Positions 58,401 to 64,000 of a DNA stretch of 64,000 nucleotides are shown here, piece by piece (within the stretch, counting starts at the first letter, position 1; each line of letters opens with the position of its first letter). The translations under genes and the position numbers were made by a program. The notes beneath the pieces are model-generated. The model did not search any database and was not told the origin of the DNA. It was given only the letters and a program-made list of their open reading frames with translations. The stretch lies in assembly GCA_936440205.1 (NCBI GenBank), contig OW387140.1, positions 34,283,659 through 34,347,658 on the forward strand. The letters are read 5' to 3'. The DNA is from Lepidonotus clava. Taxonomy: Eukaryota > Annelida > Polychaeta > Phyllodocida > Polynoidae.

Positions 58401-59440
58401 TCACTTCAAACCATGCTGAGTCTCATCCAATTAAATTTGTCGTAAGAAAAAAAACACCTTGTAACTGAGACGAGGCAAACCCTCACTCAAGGTTATTGTT
58501 ATCTTTCCAAAACAGTCTTAGAATATTATGGAACATCCCACTGATGTCTCCAATCCAGATCATAATTGTGGACCATGCATAACAATAATGTTTGTGTCTT
58601 CATGGCACATACTACAATATGTTTCCTCGAAAGCCTAATAGCAGGTTGGCGTGTTTACCCTATACTGAACAGGTGGTTAATTCCCTAGGAGAAACTTAAT
58701 TAGGCCTATAAAAGCGTTCCTTCTCCCTACCTTATACTTAAGCTCCAACTCCCATCCCTTAGACCCCAGGCTACCAGGTCAAGAAAACCTCACCGGAAAA
58801 CAGCTGTCATCGGTCTTTTCCCTGAGGAATGTAATCAACTCTTTCTTCATTAGTGAGACAAAATCCCCAGGCTGTGGGAGTGAGAAATACCGTTTTTTAA
58901 TTGAATAAATGAGTTCTTAGTAACGTGTAATAGGCTGTTCTTAACAAATGCCTAGATTAATAAGTGCATTGGACAGTGCCGGGAGTCGTTTGCATGAAAT
59001 ATACTTTCATAAGATTATTAAGAACTTCACATGATAATTAATATTATTATCGGTATTCGCCAAATACATAGATATAGTCCAAATAGATGATAAACATGGT
59101 GTAAAAACGCATCTTAATTGAAATATGATGAGGATTAATTGAATCTACCTTAATTTTTACAACAGAGAGGGATATATCTCTACTCTATAATAAATACATT
59201 AGACATACATCTTTAGACCTTATATAAAGAACTGTGGGAATCAAGAGGTGAGCCGTCTGCAAAAGTCTCCCAAAAACTGACCAAAATTGCCTAGCCTGAA
59301 CAGATGCTTGAATGAGCTGAACTGCATGACTCTCTTATCTGTGCACTACAGGTACGCTTTTAATGTTACTTATGATTTCCTATTTAGAAAGTTAAAAGGC
59401 AAACCATTTTATTCATTTTCAAGAGGTCAGGGATTCATGC
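55481..59440. other. Long spacer or intron, no supported gene
   Basis: AT-rich non-coding sequence. A dispersed G-rich repeat with GGAAGGCCC lies at about 56530-56700. Short frames (for example 56763-56951 and the minus frame 57414-57611) resemble nothing known. Confidence 0.5.
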
Positions 59441-59441
59441 A

Positions 59442-59590
59442 GGGTGATCTCTGTTACACTGAACGTTAGGCACATTCCATAAAATGCCGTAATCTGATTG
59501 GCTGATGTGCTGCAAGTAGGGTTGTCTCTGTTACACTAGATGTTAGGCATATCCTACAAAATGCTGCGATCTGATTGGCTGATAGGTTTT
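59442..59590. repeat. Tandem duplication of about 75 bp with ATTGGCTGAT
   Basis: CTCTGTTACACT..A.GTTAGGCA and CTGATTGGCTGAT occur in each of two units (about 59442-59516 and 59517-59590). ATTGG is a CCAAT/NF-Y core in inverse orientation; a regulatory role is only a guess. Confidence 0.7.
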
Positions 59591-60059
59591 GAGGGCCTTG
59601 GAGAGGGAGTATTTTGTCCTCCTTTTATATTTGAGAGGATAGGCCGGGTGCAGGAGGCACTTGTGATGATAATATTGTCGGAATTTAAGATCCACTCAAC
59701 AGCATTGAGTCACTTCCATATCAGGACGACCTCAGGCATGACTAGTATAGAAAGAACTGATTCTAAAATCTATGGCAGTTAAAACCACAAAAGGTGAGGT
59801 AGTTCCAACAGACATGGCTAAATATTGAAACGGGCACCTGGAGATTGTGGAATTCCAATGTGATCATGGCGACTCAGTCTCTGATCTTGAGATATATATT
59901 TCGTTCTAAGGTTGTCATCGCATCGTTAAAAGATGGAAAAAGAGACACACAATTTAGGGGCGACAAAATTAATGAAGTAGTTTTAGAGGACTACTCAATC
60001 TTTTTTAGAGGAGTTCCAATTAGTCTGGCGGCCAAAGCATGAAATTAACACTTGTGTTT

Positions 60060-60636
60060 GCCATGAAAGGTTTATACCTGAAACCATTCTAGGGTTGTAG
60101 TGGGGTCCTCTGGGAACCATGTATAACTGGTAGTCACTCTGTAGAGGTGTGCATGACTGTGACAACCGCCATTTTGTTTTGCGGTATCCAGGGAAATTCA
60201 ACATGAAAATTTAATTTCTGCTTTTCTGAATATCACAAGAGCCAGATTGAGACATGTTCACTTAAATTAAAGGACAATATAAAGAGTAGCACTGTTTGCT
60301 TCAAGTTCAACTTTGATTTTGTCATATTTTTCAGATTTTGAGGTCAAATTTAGTGACCTTGACCTCCATGAAGGTCAAAGTCATTTGACATAGAAATTAC
60401 CTGTTCTAATAACTATTAGAATATGCAATATGAAATTAATCAGTACAAAATTGAATGTGCCAGTTCGAGATTAGTCTTTTTTTTCATGTTAAATTTCCCT
60501 GAATGCCACAAAACAAAATGGCGGTTGTCACAGTCATGCACACCTCTACAAAGTGACTACCGGTTAGACATGGTTCCCAGAGGACCCCACGTCACTACAA
60601 CCCTATAATGGTTTCAGGTATAAACCTTTTATGGCA
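60060..60636. mobile_element. Long-arm foldback element, about 577 bp
   Basis: The left arm (60060-60211) and right arm (about 60481-60636) are inverted copies of about 150 bp with roughly 90% match by eye, starting CCAT(G/A)AAAGGTTTATACCTG and including GACTGTGACAACCGCCATTT. The middle 270 bp is unique. Non-coding. Confidence 0.88.
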
Positions 60637-60878
60637 TACCAACTCCAAAAATAACAGCACATAGAAATTAAGCACATAGAAATTAATGTTTTTGCATTAC
60701 CTAAGATAATGGCATACATTCATCCGCACTAATACAAGTAATGTCGATGAAAAATATTAGTACCAATTAATAGTGTCCCCGATAAATAACGCTCCACAAT
60801 AGGTAATGCTATGTACAACAGGAACGAACAATACATTCCCTTCCGCATCCTTACTGAGCCAGGCCCCTAGATAAGTGT

Positions 60879-61246
60879 TTAACCCTTTCAGGACGCCAGT
60901 ACCTCTCAGGCATCACCAACAATTGACACCTGTATCTCTCAGGCATCACCAGGCCTAGACGCCAGATGCCTGAGAGATACATTGCACATATGTCAGAATT
61001 GTCAATTTGATGCTTAATATAATATTAAAAACTTTTTTTTCTATTTAAAAAGACTGAAGTGGACCATATTATAATTCATCTAACAATTGCCATTTAGTAT
61101 ATAATTATTTATATTCATGTTTTTGCTTCTTATTGGTCCAATTTAAATCTTTATGGTATCAGTGGCGTCCTATGGACATATTCCCTCAGTTATTTGGTGT
61201 CCATTTTGCACTATTTGAAAATTTTGTGGAGTCCTGAAAGGGTTAA
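60879..61246. mobile_element. TTAA-flanked MITE, 360 bp
   Basis: TTAA at 60879-60882 and 61243-61246. Ends CCCTTTCAGGAC and GTCCTGAAAGGG are perfect inverses over 12 bp. Inside, CTCTCAGGCATCACCA occurs twice, with an inverse GATGCCTGAGAGATAC, giving a hairpin. A further piggyBac-like non-autonomous family. Confidence 0.88.
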
Positions 61247-61389
61247 TCTTCTTTCTCCATCACAAGATAAAAACGTCGCCGCAGTAGGAACGAGCGACAA
61301 GTCTTTTTTTAACTGCTATTCTCCTACCTCTACAGTACACCCAGGATGTTGTTAATCAGTCTATTTGCTCAGATATAATTAGATTAGAG

Positions 61390-61740
61390 CCAAATTGGCC
61401 GCGGGGAGGTTCAGCCGCTCGTCACCAGGTAGGTGCAAGCGGGGGACAAGGAGAGAGTGAGCTGCTCGCGGGGGGTAGGAACTGCTCTATACCTTAAGTG
61501 TATGGGGAATCGGCGAGCTGCTCGCCTTTCAACTGCTTTTTTACCGGTGAGCAGCTCATATGAGGTCGGGCATCATGCGCTCTCACTGTCCCTAACCTCC
61601 CCACCTGACAGGACCAATGGGTCAGTGTGGGTGGACAGGGAGGGTCATAGGAGTCGATGTGGAGGCTTTTAGTGGGTCGGCAGTGAGCAGCTCGCTTTAA
61701 ATCTGAAAGGGCTGCGAGCTGCTCCACCCTTTGGGCTACT
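61390..61740. repeat. Region with repeated GAGCTGCTCG / GAGCAGCTC palindromic words
   Basis: The word or its inverse occurs at about 61459, 61514, 61551, 61684 and 61709 in a GC-rich stretch. The open frames on both strands here (61433-61672 and 61494-61727) look like by-products. Possibly a foldback or an older tandem repeat. Confidence 0.5.
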
Positions 61741-62109
61741 CTTTAACGTTCACCCCTCTCTGAGGATCGAGCAACTCCCCGCAGCACTCACTACCGGCAA
61801 GCAAGGCCAATGTTGGCATGACACGAGCTCGTACGTGGGCAGGGATTTCAACCACCATCACAAAGAGAAGAGGAATCCAATCTCTGTACGTGTTTTTGTA
61901 AAGGTTATTTTTTCATCCAAGTGCAGGGATTACATATGCTGAGAATATTCCGATGAAAGGCTGAACTTCAATACACAACTATGCATCAAGGCACCACCTC
62001 ACCGGAGATATGAGATGAATCTACCTGTTTGGACATTTAGGATAGACCTATGTTGTGGCACTGATTCCTGCGTATACATACTCCGACCTAAAAAGTACTT
62101 CGGCCTGAT

Positions 62110-62215
62110 TTGATTGGCACCTGCAATACACCTGTTTGGTTCGTGGGAACAGGGGATATAGACTACCATTCTTCACAGCTGTCAAACGAAACTTTCATCA
62201 TGAGCTTTGCAGGTA
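62110..62215 (+). other. Candidate first exon with good donor
   Basis: ATCATGAGCTTTGCAG/GTAAGT ends in a near-consensus donor at 62215/62216, with an ATG 13 bp before it (62200) in an open frame. No protein similarity and no downstream exon in view. Confidence 0.25.
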
Positions 62216-64000
62216 AGTTTCCCCACGTGTATCATGTAGGCCTACATTATTTTTGCAGCTGCATTTCCCAGAATAGGATCGTAAATGCCATAGTAATAAT
62301 CGTTTATACTTTGGATCAGTCTGTATGTCTTATGTACACTATAGCTTGTATTTTCAGCTATTCTCTGTTATATATCATATTCATCATTATAAGTTACCAG
62401 TCTTAACGATAATTTTTTTTAATTCTTTATTCTATCTCTCTTATACAGAGCTCTTCCGATAGCATTCAAAGTACAATTAATGATAACGAAATATTCTCAT
62501 ACAACAGTATAAACTTGCGTATCTTCAACACAAAAAAATACATGACAATGTGTGTGTAGTGTTACCCATCTAAATACTTCTGTCACCAAATTAATTTCCC
62601 TAAATCAATTCTTTTGAGCGCATGCTTAAAAGGCAAAATGCTATCTATATTTTGTATATTCGCATCCAGTTGATCCCAGAGTTGATCGTAGAGATAAACC
62701 AAAACTAGTTACATGACTTTATCTGCATGTACACATTGAGAAACGTCCAGATAATCACGTCTCTGGTGATTCTAAAATACTTTATGGATGCATTTGAGGA
62801 CAACTCTAACAAGTGGATATGTTAATGTTTCATTAGCTTCATGATATGAAAAAAGGTGACATAGTATGCACCAACATTGTTGACCAACAGATAAACCTCT
62901 TATCTCTTCTAAATTTACTATAAGTATTATAACATTATTAAATATCATTTTTATAAATTTAAAGTGTTTCTTTCTGTTGAAAGATCTTCAATATATGAGC
63001 TGTTTAGAGGTGGAATCAAAACACAACAAAAATATACACTATGTAATTGAAGTTACTTGACTTTTTGATTACTCACAACATACACAAAATGTATAATGTT
63101 CATTTGGTTCCAAGCGTAAAAGTGAGTATAATCATGAGTCCCTTTGTACCTAAAATACTCAACATAATTACATTGTAAAGCCGTTATCCAAAAGATGTGC
63201 CATATCTGCTAAAGATAGATATAATTACTACATAATGATACCTAGATCTGATTCCATTATCAGGCCTCTCATATGACGTAATATTAGCAACAGCTCTCTC
63301 AAACTCAATCTGAGAAAGGTGTCAATTTCTGGGGTCGTTAATTTGCCCGGATTAGTTTGCCAAGTGCAGATCAATATCCTGCTCTAGTGGAGAGGATCAT
63401 TAGCACAAAGACCTTATTAATGCCTGTATCCCACAAGGCGATTCTTGCTGCCGGCGATTTTATATTTTCATAACTTTTCTCTGGCATTAGAGGAGAAGAT
63501 CATGTATCACAATCTCATTTGAAAAAGAATTCAAAGCCCTTTCTAATGATGTATTACATGGCCTCAATTAAACTGATGACCACTTCTCCCAACGATCATG
63601 TAAGAAAGGCGAGCAAAAATCGACTAGTTGATTTCTGTTGTCATCCTTTTCTCTGAAAAGTAATTTCTCATAAGGTTCTCATTAATTTTGTAGCCTCCGG
63701 CCCATCATATAGGCACTGAAAAAAACAGTTATTAACATCAGAAAGAGACTACAGCCATCCCAGTCCACATAACATAAAAACTAATCCCTTTAACACCTTT
63801 TGTCTGAGGTGAAATCATCACCGTATTTTGCCATAATGTTGTAATCGCTAATGGCAGAAAAGGACTAAAATCGGAAAAGTTAGTAGAATGATTAGAAACA
63901 AAACTTCTTGCGATTTAAGTCTATTACTGTAATACAAAGCTTATGCGACGAATTCCAAGGGCTTTGCTTTTATGTCAAAACATATTCCTTGGTTGGTGGC
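62216..64000. other. Non-coding sequence to the window end
   Basis: AT-rich; I see no gene, repeat structure or RNA gene that can be supported. Confidence 0.5.

Noticed and set aside
61433-61727. Arg/Ser-rich frames on both strands
   Set aside because: GC-rich repeat region with palindromic GAGCTGCTC words; no protein resemblance.

Overview
This is a stretch of invertebrate animal nuclear DNA. It is AT-rich and intron-bearing, with long gene-poor spacers full of small inverted-repeat transposons, LINE pieces and simple repeats. The clearest genes are four tandem iodothyronine deiodinase-like selenoprotein genes on the + strand and one class A GPCR of FMRFamide-receptor type. Several intronless-coding deiodinases plus this type of receptor fit a marine invertebrate, perhaps a non-vertebrate deuterostome, but the sequence alone does not fix the phylum.

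Layout. Positions 1-5600 form an AT-rich, compact, virus-like fossil block. It holds a mucin-like single-pass membrane protein, a small unknown ORF, a complete-looking dUTPase and a protein with two death domains, with short tandem repeats in front of the genes; a CpG-rich 286-bp element has inserted between a 14-bp target duplication. Positions 5600-10140 are spacer with foldback elements and an orphan piece of deiodinase 3' UTR (9155-9396).

Positions 10144-42120 are the deiodinase cluster: dio-a (10245-11012), dio-b (18606-19367), dio-c (28885-29652) and dio-d (40715-41482). Each is one coding exon behind a splice acceptor, with an in-frame TGA for selenocysteine at residue 123 or 125, a SECIS hairpin about 500-600 bp downstream and an AATAAA about 75 bp later. 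A segmental duplication (roughly 19365-31172 and 34012-42119) made dio-c and dio-d. One duplicate carries a dead LINE and two TTAA-flanked elements whose empty sites survive in the other. A broken DIRS-type retroelement lies at the junction.

Positions 42384-47160 hold a small foldback and a LINE on the - strand with an uninterrupted 963-codon ORF, a poly(A) tail and tandem monomers in front of the ORF. At 47335 and 55395 are two related CRE plus TATA promoters, one on each side of the GPCR (53868-55043), suggesting a tandem receptor family that continues past the window. Positions 50084-52231 form a 2.1-kb inverted-repeat element carrying eleven copies of a 15-bp motif at about 170-bp steps. 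From 55500 to the end is mostly non-coding, with three more inverted-repeat or repeat structures.

The deiodinases should activate or inactivate iodothyronines, or related iodinated tyrosines, by reductive deiodination at membranes. The GPCR is an unrelated neighbour.
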